DNA of 14,496 nucleotides from Fibrobacter sp. UBA1765 (GTDB taxonomy: Bacteria > Fibrobacterota > Fibrobacteria > Fibrobacterales > Fibrobacteraceae). Below the pieces are notes generated by a model. That model had not been told where the DNA came from. It saw nothing but the letters and a program-made list of their open reading frames with translations, and made no database searches. The position numbers were made by a program, and so were the translations under genes. The stretch spans positions 1,408 to 15,903 of the forward strand of contig DCGZ01000156.1 in assembly GCA_002314675.1 (NCBI GenBank). The letters run 5' to 3'. Shown here piece by piece: positions 8,005 to 14,496 of this stretch. Each line of letters opens with the position of its first letter. Position 1 is the first letter of the stretch.

Positions 8005-9549
8005 ATGCCATTTTTGCATATACTAGCCATGTTTCTATGTAGTGCCGTTTTGTGTTTTGCACAAGAGCAAGCTGCACTGGAACCGACAACTACTGAGGTA
8101 ACACCAGAAACAACAACTGAGGCAACTCAAGAAAACAGTGCTTCTGAACAAACTGCCGTACAAGAACCTGTAGCAATGGTTGACTCAACAACACAGGAAG
8201 AAAAAATCGAAGTAACGGCTGCTTCTGATGTAAAGAAAGATGAGGCCTCCACAATTTCAGTGTTTGTCAAGCGCCCAGAAGAAATCCAGGCTCTACAAAA
8301 AGATCTTATCAATTTGCAGAATTTAGCAGGAGGATCAAACCCGGCGATCGACTCATTGCTTTCAAAGGCTTCAAGAATTGCAAAAATGAACGACCAGTGC
8401 TCCATGGTTTCTATTAACGATATTTTAGACACTAGCTGTAGCCACTTTTACGAAATTGAATTGCCTGCATTCGAAAATGAATTCATGGAATTGACTGGAG
8501 AAGTTCGCCTTGGTTCAATGCGCATGGCATCGACTCTTGAGGAACGTTCCCAACAGCTTCTCAGCTGCTCCGATGCACTAACAAGCATTGTCGTACCAAG
8601 GGACCAATTGCTGCGACTCAGGGGTAACATTTACTTGGAACCAATAAACCTTGAAGGTGACTTTGATGCAGAATATCGTTACGAGCTTTCTTACGACTCG
8701 ACTAAAATGCATCAACAGGAACGCCTTGCAAACCTATGGCTTTCTAAATGTGGAGATATCGTTCTACGTCAAACTGGCGAAGAATTCGCACCTATGTTTG
8801 TAGCTGCCTTGAAAATCAAAAACGATTCCCTTAAAAAAGAAGGTTCAAACATCAAGCTTCTCTTGAACAAGGAAAACCTTTCCATTCGCGTAAACATGCG
8901 TCGTGCAATAAGCGGTGCATACTACTTGAACGGAGAAAAACTTTTTTCAAAGGAACTTGAAGCTGCCGGAGAAAAGCCGCATTTGCGATTTGACGTAAAG
9001 AACAAAAAGGCATTGCTTGAATCTGGCGCAGATGCGACTCTTGAAAATTTTAAGGGAAAAGTTGTATTTAGAGGACTAAAAAAACAGGATATGGCAGGTC
9101 GCTGGATGTGGGATAAAGACCTGTTTGTAGAAAGTGGTCCAGACTCACAAGATGAAGCGGACCTAATGACCGCCGAAGATTCTCTTGTTTACGAACAAGT
9201 TCTAACAGAAGCAGCTACAGTGGCAATTGATACAAACCAGACAAAGGCAACTGCAGCAGCGGAAGCAGCGACAAATAACAACGAGCCCCAAAAAGAAGGT
9301 TCAAGCATCAACTGGATTCCACTCGCAATTTCAGGAGCTGTACTCGTTGGCGGCACTATTATGGCAGTTGCATTCAACAGCAAGGCAAAAACAGAAAGCG
9401 AAGATTACAAAAAAGAATTGGATGACGGCGATGATTCCAATTATAAAAAGCACAAAGACAATGCTAGTAGCGCCCAGACACTACGAACTGTAGGATTCGG
9501 GTTTGCTATTGCAGGCGGCATTGGCATAGGTCTTTCCTTTATTTTCTGA
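8005..9549 (+). CDS. Exported protein of unknown function with C-terminal membrane segments
   Basis: I do not recognise this 514-residue protein. It has a signal peptide (1-19, cut near CFA/QE), then a low-complexity Thr/Glu/Gln-rich stretch (about 22-65) typical of a flexible periplasmic linker. Residues 85-130 are helical, followed by a mixed region with five Cys (132-245 roughly) that could form disulfides. Residues 270-370 look beta-rich (LSIRVNMRRAISGAYYLNGEKL). The end holds two hydrophobic segments, 435-457 (IPLAISGAVLVGGTIMAVAF) and about 496-514 (VGFGFAIAGGIGIGLSFIF), separated by a charged KESD-type loop, so the C-terminus is likely membrane embedded. A GGAG Shine-Dalgarno lies 7 nt before the ATG. 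It is followed after 7 nt by the Ser-rich lipoprotein, so the two are probably co-transcribed and share a surface or envelope role. Confidence 0.8.
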   Translation: MPFLHILAMFLCSAVLCFAQEQAALEPTTTEVTPETTTEATQENSASEQTAVQEPVAMVDSTTQEEKIEVTAASDVKKDEASTISVFVKRPEEIQALQKDLINLQNLAGGSNPAIDSLLSKASRIAKMNDQCSMVSINDILDTSCSHFYEIELPAFENEFMELTGEVRLGSMRMASTLEERSQQLLSCSDALTSIVVPRDQLLRLRGNIYLEPINLEGDFDAEYRYELSYDSTKMHQQERLANLWLSKCGDIVLRQTGEEFAPMFVAALKIKNDSLKKEGSNIKLLLNKENLSIRVNMRRAISGAYYLNGEKLFSKELEAAGEKPHLRFDVKNKKALLESGADATLENFKGKVVFRGLKKQDMAGRWMWDKDLFVESGPDSQDEADLMTAEDSLVYEQVLTEAATVAIDTNQTKATAAAEAATNNNEPQKEGSSINWIPLAISGAVLVGGTIMAVAFNSKAKTESEDYKKELDDGDDSNYKKHKDNASSAQTLRTVGFGFAIAGGIGIGLSFIF

Positions 9550-9556
9550 GGTATGT

Positions 9557-10519
9557 ATGAAAAAGATTAAAGCATTCTTTATTATTACATCTGTATTGGC
9601 TTTCTTTAACGCTTGTTCTGACTACGCAGGAAATATTGAATCAGCACATAATGAATTCCTTGCAGAATCAACAAGTAGTTCTAGCGACTCCGAAAATTCT
9701 AGTTCCTCGAACAAGAAAGACGATTCTAGCAGTTCCATTACAGATAGTAGCTCAAGCAAGATTTCATCATCAAGTGAGCTCTCATCTTCAAGCGAACCAT
9801 CTTCTTCAAGCGAGCCTTCTTCTTCAAGTGAGCTTTCTTCTTCAAGTGAGCTTTCTTCTTCAAGCGAGCCTTCTTCTTCAAGCGTGCTTTCTTCTTCAAG
9901 CGAAGAAAGTAGTTCTTCTTCAATCATTCCTGAATCAAGCAGCTCTATAGAAAGCAGCTCCAGTATTTCCATTGCATGTGGAGACTTGTGGTGCGCTAGA
10001 GGCGAAAACTCAGGAGGCAACGCATGGAAGATGGATGGGCTAGGAAATGAATATGGCTGGTATTTAGCAGCAAGCAGCATAGACTACATAGCCTCGTATT
10101 ACGATGATGGAAATGCTTTCGTAACACAATTAGACAATAAAAAGATTCTTGAAAACTCCATAAATTTTGTTGGATATCTTTACGATTTTGACGCCGATAT
10201 CGACATTCAAGATTGGGAAGGCATCTGTGTAATTTATGAATCTACATTGGCAGTGCAAGTATACGTAGGCTCCTATTACTATACAAAGATGCCACCGACT
10301 TTAAAAGGTCATTTAAATGCCGATGGGACTTATTTGAACATGGTAAACGTTCGTTGGGAAGATTTCAAACTTGAAGCAGGAGCAGAAGACATCCTAGAAA
10401 CAGATGCCGCTCCAGGTTTCTCGTTCTTTATGTTCTCAAATAACATCAACCCAAGCGATCCTGTCAACGACTATTTTAATTTAATTTCAATCGGTCGTTA
10501 CGGCTCTTGCTCTGAATAA
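9557..10519 (+). CDS. Ser-linker surface lipoprotein, Fibrobacter style
   Basis: A 320-residue lipoprotein. Signal peptide residues 1-19 end at lipobox FNAC with Cys20. Residues 38-138 are a Ser-rich linker, including eight copies of SSSS-x-x (x-x mostly EL or EP) at 70-117. The C-terminal domain (about 141-320) begins CGDLWCARGE and contains WEGICVIYEST, VRWEDFK and FNLISIGRYGSC. These blocks recall a recurrent domain in Fibrobacter surface proteins (CGDLWC..., W.GiCv.Y.S, W.dFKQ, FNI..IG) that I associate with carbohydrate binding; this is memory, not a search. Likely role: a lipid-anchored, linker-extended module exposed at the surface, perhaps for plant polysaccharide or protein contacts. 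A GAGG Shine-Dalgarno overlaps the upstream stop codon. ATG 9553 is rejected because it stops after five codons. The gene ends 4 bp from the convergent recF. Confidence 0.82.
   Translation: MKKIKAFFIITSVLAFFNACSDYAGNIESAHNEFLAESTSSSSDSENSSSSNKKDDSSSSITDSSSSKISSSSELSSSSEPSSSSEPSSSSELSSSSELSSSSEPSSSSVLSSSSEESSSSSIIPESSSSIESSSSISIACGDLWCARGENSGGNAWKMDGLGNEYGWYLAASSIDYIASYYDDGNAFVTQLDNKKILENSINFVGYLYDFDADIDIQDWEGICVIYESTLAVQVYVGSYYYTKMPPTLKGHLNADGTYLNMVNVRWEDFKLEAGAEDILETDAAPGFSFFMFSNNINPSDPVNDYFNLISIGRYGSCSE
9764..9907 (+). repeat. In-frame 18-bp tandem repeat coding the Ser linker
   Basis: Eight 18-bp units of the form TCTTCTTCAAGCGAGCCT encode SSSSEP, SSSSEL, SSSSVL or SSSSEE. The serine codons follow nearly the same TCT-TCT-TCA-AGC/AGT order in each unit, so the array grew by DNA duplication and not by independent selection for serine. 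Unit length is a multiple of three, so copy-number change alters linker length without breaking the frame. Confidence 0.9.
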
Positions 10520-10523
10520 GGTT

Positions 10524-11600
10524 CTAGCCAATAGAAATCAAATCGTCAGGTGTAAACGGCATATCCTCTGAACGGGGGGTTGCCACAAACACCTGGCATT
10601 TTTTTTCGCGTATAATATCGCTTACGGCTGTTCGCCTATCTGTATCAAGTTCTGCCAAAATGTCATCAAGCAAAAGTACCGGCGGAAGTAAATTGCTGCA
10701 TGCAATATCGACTGCGGCAAAGCGCATAGAAATGGCACTGGAACGGCACTGCCCCTGGCTGCCAAAATTTCGCATTTCATAGTCGCCGGACCAAATCACA
10801 AAATCATCCTTATGCGGGCCCACAAGTGTAGTACCCATACGGCGTTCCGAATCAAAATTCTTTTGCAAAAGGTCATGGAACTTTTGTTCAAAGTTATCAT
10901 CTTCGTAAATTGCGGAACGGTACGAACATGAAATTACATCCCGGCCATCGGTAAGCTTGGCATAATATTCAGGAATGATTTTGGAGGCACGTTCAAACAA
11001 TGCAAATCGCTGTTCCCAAATTTTTGAGCCAAGAGAAACTAGCTGTTCCGAAAGTATCTGGAAAAGCTGTTCACCACCAGTAGCCATGCCGACCTTGTTC
11101 TGATGAAGCCACTCGTTACGTTGCAGCAAGACACGCTTGTAACGCTTTAACAAATCGGCATTCAATGGGCTTAAAAAGCAAAGAATTTCATCCATCCATT
11201 TGCGGCGAACTTCCGGGGCATCGCGCACAAGTTCAATATCGCTCGGTTGCATCATCACGGCCGGGAACTTGCCAAAGAATCCAGTCGGCGAGCGCAACGG
11301 TTTGCCATCGCACTTGGCCGTAATTTCGGACTTTGTAACAAGCAGGGCTCGCTCCGAAATTTCATCGCCATGTTCCAAGGTTCCGCGAATCAACGTTTGC
11401 GATTCGGCATCGGCCCAGGGAACAAGCTGGTTCAGGTTACGGGCACGAAACGAAAAGCCTTGGCAGAGCAAAAAGATGGCTTCAAGCAAGGTTGTCTTGC
11501 CTGTGCCGTTTTTGCCACTTACAACGGTTATGCCCTGCGAGAACTGTTTTTCTATCGCAGGGAGCGCACGCATTCCTGAAAGGGAAATCTTTGAAATCAA
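10524..11600 (-). CDS. recF: DNA replication/repair ATPase RecF
   Basis: A 358-residue SMC-like ABC ATPase. Walker A GKNGTGKT is at 29-36, GPHKDD at 261-266 (RecF usual GPHRDD), the signature region FGSQGQCRS at 279-287, and Walker B LLLDDILAELD at 309-319; length matches the family. RecF loads RecA at gaps in cooperation with RecO and RecR. The start is TTG 11600, overlapping the TGA stop of the upstream gene (TTGA, 11597-11600), with an AAGGGG Shine-Dalgarno at 11615-11610, so translation is likely coupled. recF is usually found with dnaA, dnaN or gyrB; here it is the last gene of an envelope operon. The 3' end is 4 bp from the convergent lipoprotein gene and no terminator is visible between them. 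Confidence 0.94.
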   Translation of the reverse strand: MISKISLSGMRALPAIEKQFSQGITVVSGKNGTGKTTLLEAIFLLCQGFSFRARNLNQLVPWADAESQTLIRGTLEHGDEISERALLVTKSEITAKCDGKPLRSPTGFFGKFPAVMMQPSDIELVRDAPEVRRKWMDEILCFLSPLNADLLKRYKRVLLQRNEWLHQNKVGMATGGEQLFQILSEQLVSLGSKIWEQRFALFERASKIIPEYYAKLTDGRDVISCSYRSAIYEDDNFEQKFHDLLQKNFDSERRMGTTLVGPHKDDFVIWSGDYEMRNFGSQGQCRSSAISMRFAAVDIACSNLLPPVLLLDDILAELDTDRRTAVSDIIREKKCQVFVATPRSEDMPFTPDDLISIG

Positions 11601-12835
11601 GGAATGTAGCCCCTTACGCTAAAGCTGACCGGGTTCCACAAATCTGCCTCAGATTCATAGATCAAGGCGTAGTTGATGTCAAACGGCCATTTCTTTTTGC
11701 TTATACGGATGTCAAACTTATAACCAAGACCTGCCGTAAAGTTGGTTTCATCGATACCGGCACGAACCATGCCGTTTGGAATCACTTCGTATTCAGCGCC
11801 AAGACGGGCGGTCCAATAATGTTCATCCGGGTCGCATGCGATAAACGCTTCGGACATTTGGTAATCAATTGCCTCTAGCCAAAGATTTGCCCTTTTGCCA
11901 AACAGCCTGGATTGATAACCAAGGCCAATCTGCAATGTTTTGGGTCTAAAGCCTTCGGTAGATTCTACGGAATTATCAGAGCTTGTAGTCTTTGTCCATT
12001 TTGCATTCAAATTCTTGCTAAAGCTTAAGTTCTTAGCCTGTACAGCAATGGACCACTTGTCGTTTATTTGACGGAGCCATGCAATATTCAAGGTAACCGG
12101 GCTGCGGTAGCCGTCTTCTAGCTTAATGTCATCGTAATACCTAGCCACATCCAAATTGTCGTAACTCATTACAAGGGAAACGCCTATAGCGTCTTGCCTT
12201 GTCAAACGGTACGAAAAGCCAAGATACATCATGGTAAACATCGGGCTTGCAGTCCCAAGGGTTTCATCATCTTCATCAATTACCTTGAAATCCCAGTCAC
12301 CACGGTAAAGTACGGCTGCACCGACACCCATACGAGTTCCAATTTTTCCATCGACTCCAAGGCTTCCGCCAGCACGATCAAGGTCGCGCTTTTCGGCATG
12401 GAGCGAGTAGGAAATATTGTTCCTAAAGGCAAGTATTGCCGGGTTCCAATAGGCGCCTGGCATTGCAGAGGTATCTGCGCTACCGGTATTTGCTCGGCCA
12501 AGTTCACGTGCGCTTGCACCCATGCGATCTACAAAGCCGTCGTAGCCACCTAAGCGTGATTTTTTTGAAGCAAACGAAGGCATCGCCACAACGAGAATGA
12601 GCGATAGCAAGAAAAGGACTAGATTGCTTCGCTTCGCTCGCAATGACATGATAAAGGATCGCAATGACATGATAGATGCAAGCAAAGACACTTTTCTTCC
12701 GACTTCCAACTTCCGTCTTCCGTCTTCCGTCTTCCAGCATCCAACTTCCGTCTTCCGTCTTCCGACTTCCGACTTCCAGCATCCAACTTCCGTCTTCCGT
12801 CTTCCGACTTCCGACTTCCAACTTCCGTTTCTCAT
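11597..12835 (-). CDS. PorV/FadL-like outer-membrane beta-barrel protein with repeat-invaded N-terminus
   Basis: The 412-codon frame starts at ATG 12835. The hydrophobic signal core (LVLFLLSLILVVAMPSFA, about 72-89) lies unusually deep, after 62 residues translated from repeats. The mature part begins with the PorV/UPF0164-type block MGASARELGRANTGSADTSAMPGAYWNPAILAF (family norm: MGxGARALGMGGA..A...YWNPAGLA), then alternating beta strands ending at the aromatic-poor RGYIP. PorV acts in type IX secretion as an outer-membrane shuttle; the relation here is by fold only. Start uncertain: ATG 12835 is 1 nt past the upstream stop with a G-rich AAG-type ribosome site in that gene's end, whereas ATG 12649 (residue 63) would give a normal signal peptide MSLRAKRSN-LVLF but lacks a Shine-Dalgarno. 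ATG 12670 is a third choice. Overlaps recF by 4 nt. Confidence 0.78.
   Translation of the reverse strand: MRNGSWKSEVGRRKTEVGCWKSEVGRRKTEVGCWKTEDGRRKLEVGRKVSLLASIMSLRSFIMSLRAKRSNLVLFLLSLILVVAMPSFASKKSRLGGYDGFVDRMGASARELGRANTGSADTSAMPGAYWNPAILAFRNNISYSLHAEKRDLDRAGGSLGVDGKIGTRMGVGAAVLYRGDWDFKVIDEDDETLGTASPMFTMMYLGFSYRLTRQDAIGVSLVMSYDNLDVARYYDDIKLEDGYRSPVTLNIAWLRQINDKWSIAVQAKNLSFSKNLNAKWTKTTSSDNSVESTEGFRPKTLQIGLGYQSRLFGKRANLWLEAIDYQMSEAFIACDPDEHYWTARLGAEYEVIPNGMVRAGIDETNFTAGLGYKFDIRISKKKWPFDINYALIYESEADLWNPVSFSVRGYIP
12621..12674. repeat. Interspersed repeat of the GCGAGCGAAGCGAAGCAATC type plus direct repeat
   Basis: On the minus strand, ATTGCGAGCGAAGCGAAGCAAT (5-bp terminal inverted repeat ATTGC/GCAAT) matches a short element I recall as recurring in many bacterial genomes, where its translations (CEERSDEAI, LRAKRSN, RNDMI) fill spurious proteins. 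Here it is next to two copies of TCGCAATGACATGATA at 12638-12653 and 12659-12674, 21 bp apart. It lies inside the PorV-like reading frame and supplies residues around ATG 12649 and ATG 12670. Confidence 0.7.
12697..12829. repeat. Nineteen-copy heptanucleotide tandem array
   Basis: Nineteen consecutive 7-bp units run without interruption. Plus-strand units are TTCCGTC, TTCCGAC, TTCCAAC, TTCCAGC and ATCCAAC, with TTCCGTT last. A 42-bp higher-order order of six units is visible twice (12732-12773 and 12774-12815). One strand is almost pure purine-rich GGAAG-type sequence. The array is in the N-terminal part of the PorV-like frame, where it reads SEVGRRKTEVGCWK-type repeats. Confidence 0.93.
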
Positions 12836-12836
12836 A

Positions 12837-14429
12837 CTACTTCCCCCCCACGCTCATGACCTTGCCCCAGCCTACATGCCCATGATTATCCTTGACACGA
12901 ACGTAATAGACTCCCATAGTCACGGCACGACCCATGTCATCACGCCCATCCCAAATATCTTCGCCAGCATCGGTACTGCGACCTGCAGAAGCGTATCGAG
13001 GAGCGTTCTTTACAATGGTACGCACCTTGCGCATATCGTAACTAAAGACTTCGATGGTAATCTTGGAATCCTTGGCAACGCTATACGCAACAAGGGATTC
13101 ACCACCGGCAGCCATTACAGAAGGAACCATACGGACAGTCGACAAATTCTTGCCAAGGGAAGCCTGGTTCAAAATCGGGCTCCAAGTTTTACCGGAATCA
13201 GCAGAAACAGAAATGCCATTACCATACGTAGTAACAGCTAGACCTCTAGCCTTGCCATTCAAGTCAAAGTCAGCAACCGAAAGTATAATCGTGTTGCGGT
13301 CAACAACGCCTGCGTCCTGGCCATAGAGCCACTGGTTTTCATTTTCCCAAGGAACAGCGCCAATAGAGTCAAGCTTCAACAAGCCGCTTTCTGCACCACC
13401 GACAACTCGTACAGCGACAAAGGCCTTGTTGCCGATGAAAGAAACATTACTAGTGCTGTAATCAGCCTTATCGTAAACATCGTTTACCGTTTTTCCGGTC
13501 GTGTCTCGAAACGCAACTTCGGCAAAGGAATCCTTGCTAGAGCGCCACAATTTATTCGTGAGCTTGCCCTTGACTTGAATTGCACTTTCTGCAATCACTT
13601 GAACCGGAGTTCCACCAATCCAGACACCTGTGACACGTTCATTTTTCAAGGCATCTACAGACTTGAACTTTTTTGTTCCTTCTGCAGTTTCTTGCAAAAG
13701 GCCCTTCGATGTTGCAAGCCACAGGCAGTTTGTTTGCGGATGCAGCGCTACAGCAAATACCGCCGGGTTCACAGAAGTCTTGTAGCTTGCGGAATTTTTC
13801 AAGGAATCCAAAGCCATGGTTTCTAGGTTCACTACATAGCTTGCCTTTTTAATGCTGCCAAGCCCCTTTGAAACGTCAAGAGCAAGCAAGCCATTTGAGC
13901 CTCGAGCCGCCCAAAGGACATTTGCAGAAGAATCAAAGGCAAAACCGCTTGCGGCTCCATCCATTCGAGAAAAAGAGGAGTCCTTGTAATTCACGTTCAC
14001 TTCAGGGAAATCAATGAAGCCAGTTTCTGTTCCACGAACATAGACAAGTCCGGTGGGCTTTCTAAAATTGTCCGTAGAATCCGTGGTAAATGCAGGGAGC
14101 ACAGCACCAAGCTTTAGGCCGGCTGGTACAAATGGAATTCTGCGGCGTTCTGCAAGAGCATCGCTCAAAATGCCATCATGAACGGCTGTACGTTCTTCAT
14201 CGTTATCAAAAACAACCTGTTCACTTTCGGTGGCACGAACAAGACCATCAGAAACATTTAAGCTAAGCTTAGAAAAGCCCCCGTTGGAATCGCCACGCGA
14301 AAATACCCAAATAGATCCTTTTTCTGCCGGAGCCACACCAAAGGCGTAGTTACTTACAAGTAAGCTTGTATTCGCGGCAAACGCCGACACAGCCAAAGCA
14401 AAAATTCCAAACAACTTCATTTTATTCAT
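12837..14429 (-). CDS. Exported beta-propeller protein with C-terminal FlgD/type-IX-like domain
   Basis: A 530-residue exported protein. The signal peptide MNKMKLFGIFALAVSAFA is cut before ANTS. Propeller-like blades are suggested by FAFDSSANVLWAARGSNGLLALD, VFAVALHPQTNCLWLATSKGLLQE and the Asp-box-like SADSGKTWSPIL. The last 80 residues contain IWDGRDDMGRAVTMGVYYVRVKDNHG...GWGKVMSV, the pattern of FlgD-like Ig domains and of type A type-IX secretion tails (GVYYVRV). Sorting through a PorV-like system would fit the next gene in the operon, but this is inference. ATG 14429 is chosen, with ATG 14420 as alternative; the upstream in-frame GTG 14480 would break the signal peptide. No Shine-Dalgarno is visible. 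The stop (12837-12839) is 1 nt before the next possible start, so the pair is closely coupled. No enzyme function assigned. Confidence 0.82.
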   Translation of the reverse strand: MNKMKLFGIFALAVSAFAANTSLLVSNYAFGVAPAEKGSIWVFSRGDSNGGFSKLSLNVSDGLVRATESEQVVFDNDEERTAVHDGILSDALAERRRIPFVPAGLKLGAVLPAFTTDSTDNFRKPTGLVYVRGTETGFIDFPEVNVNYKDSSFSRMDGAASGFAFDSSANVLWAARGSNGLLALDVSKGLGSIKKASYVVNLETMALDSLKNSASYKTSVNPAVFAVALHPQTNCLWLATSKGLLQETAEGTKKFKSVDALKNERVTGVWIGGTPVQVIAESAIQVKGKLTNKLWRSSKDSFAEVAFRDTTGKTVNDVYDKADYSTSNVSFIGNKAFVAVRVVGGAESGLLKLDSIGAVPWENENQWLYGQDAGVVDRNTIILSVADFDLNGKARGLAVTTYGNGISVSADSGKTWSPILNQASLGKNLSTVRMVPSVMAAGGESLVAYSVAKDSKITIEVFSYDMRKVRTIVKNAPRYASAGRSTDAGEDIWDGRDDMGRAVTMGVYYVRVKDNHGHVGWGKVMSVGGK

Positions 14430-14432
14430 ATA

Positions 14433-14446
14433 GCAATATATAGAAA
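14433..14446 (-). promoter_or_regulatory. Candidate -10 region of the propeller/PorV-like/recF operon
   Basis: On the minus strand the region reads TTTCTATATATTGC. TATATT (14440-14435) matches TATAAT at 5 of 6 positions and ends 5 nt before ATG 14429; TATATA (14442-14437) is one step earlier. A start about 7 nt on would lie at the ATG. The TTCTA prefix is shared with the XPB and tRNA promoters. The -35 region is not clear. Confidence 0.45.
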
Positions 14447-14496
14447 TTAGAGGGAAGAGAGGACTGGAATGAGGACGCACCTTCGGTGCTTTGAGG

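Noticed and set aside
9622..10080. Minus-strand 152-codon frame rich in Glu and Leu
   Set aside because: It is the reverse reading of the Ser-codon repeat (TCTTCT gives Glu/Leu-rich runs), so it is an artefact of the 18-bp array.
12697..12829. Possible CRISPR array
   Set aside because: Units are 7 bp, contiguous and have no unique spacers, and no cas genes are near.
12597..13241. Plus-strand 214-codon frame starting in the repeats
   Set aside because: Its beginning is translated from the interspersed and heptamer repeats, and the rest is antisense to the propeller gene's conserved C-terminus.
14430..14480. GTG 14480 as the start of the propeller protein
   Set aside because: It adds a Pro/Ser-rich segment before the signal peptide and reads through the hairpin and promoter region.

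Overview
The window looks like chromosomal DNA from a Fibrobacter-type bacterium. Three things point there: a lipoprotein with a long (Ser)4-Glu-Pro/Leu linker joined to a C-terminal domain of a style I associate with Fibrobacter surface proteins, several Sec-exported or lipid-anchored envelope proteins, and a PorV-like barrel beside a protein ending in a FlgD/type-IX-like domain. This is inference from recalled families; no database was searched. I see no phage, transposase, integrase, CRISPR array or rRNA.

Layout. 1-2084 (minus, cut by the left edge) is a RapA-type SWI2/SNF2 ATPase. It is divergent from a threonine tRNA (CGU anticodon, 2152-2224) that has its own promoter and a terminator able to work in both directions. 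2298-5926 (minus) is a tight three-gene envelope operon: FecR-domain lipoprotein, then a lipoprotein with a possible DUF6175-like domain, then an exported LPP20-like protein. 6073-7869 (plus) is a bacterial XPB-type helicase with its own terminator. 8005-10519 (plus) is a two-gene surface operon: an exported protein with C-terminal hydrophobic segments and the Ser-rich lipoprotein. It converges, with only 4 bp between, on a minus-strand operon at 10524-14429: beta-propeller/FlgD-like exported protein, PorV-like outer-membrane protein, and RecF.

Themes. Genes that begin transcription units (XPB, the propeller gene, probably the FecR gene, perhaps rapA) have a -10-like element ending about 6-8 nt before the ATG and no usable Shine-Dalgarno, which suggests leaderless mRNAs. 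Downstream genes in the same operons do have Shine-Dalgarno sequences. The XPB and tRNA promoters share 14 of 16 core bases.

The oddest stretch is 12621-12829. A 19-copy heptanucleotide array and an interspersed repeat sit between the start of the PorV-like reading frame and its signal peptide. Copy-number change in a 7-bp array shifts the frame, so expression could be phase variable. The least understood gene set is the FecR/lipoprotein/LPP20-like operon, a possible uncharacterised envelope assembly.
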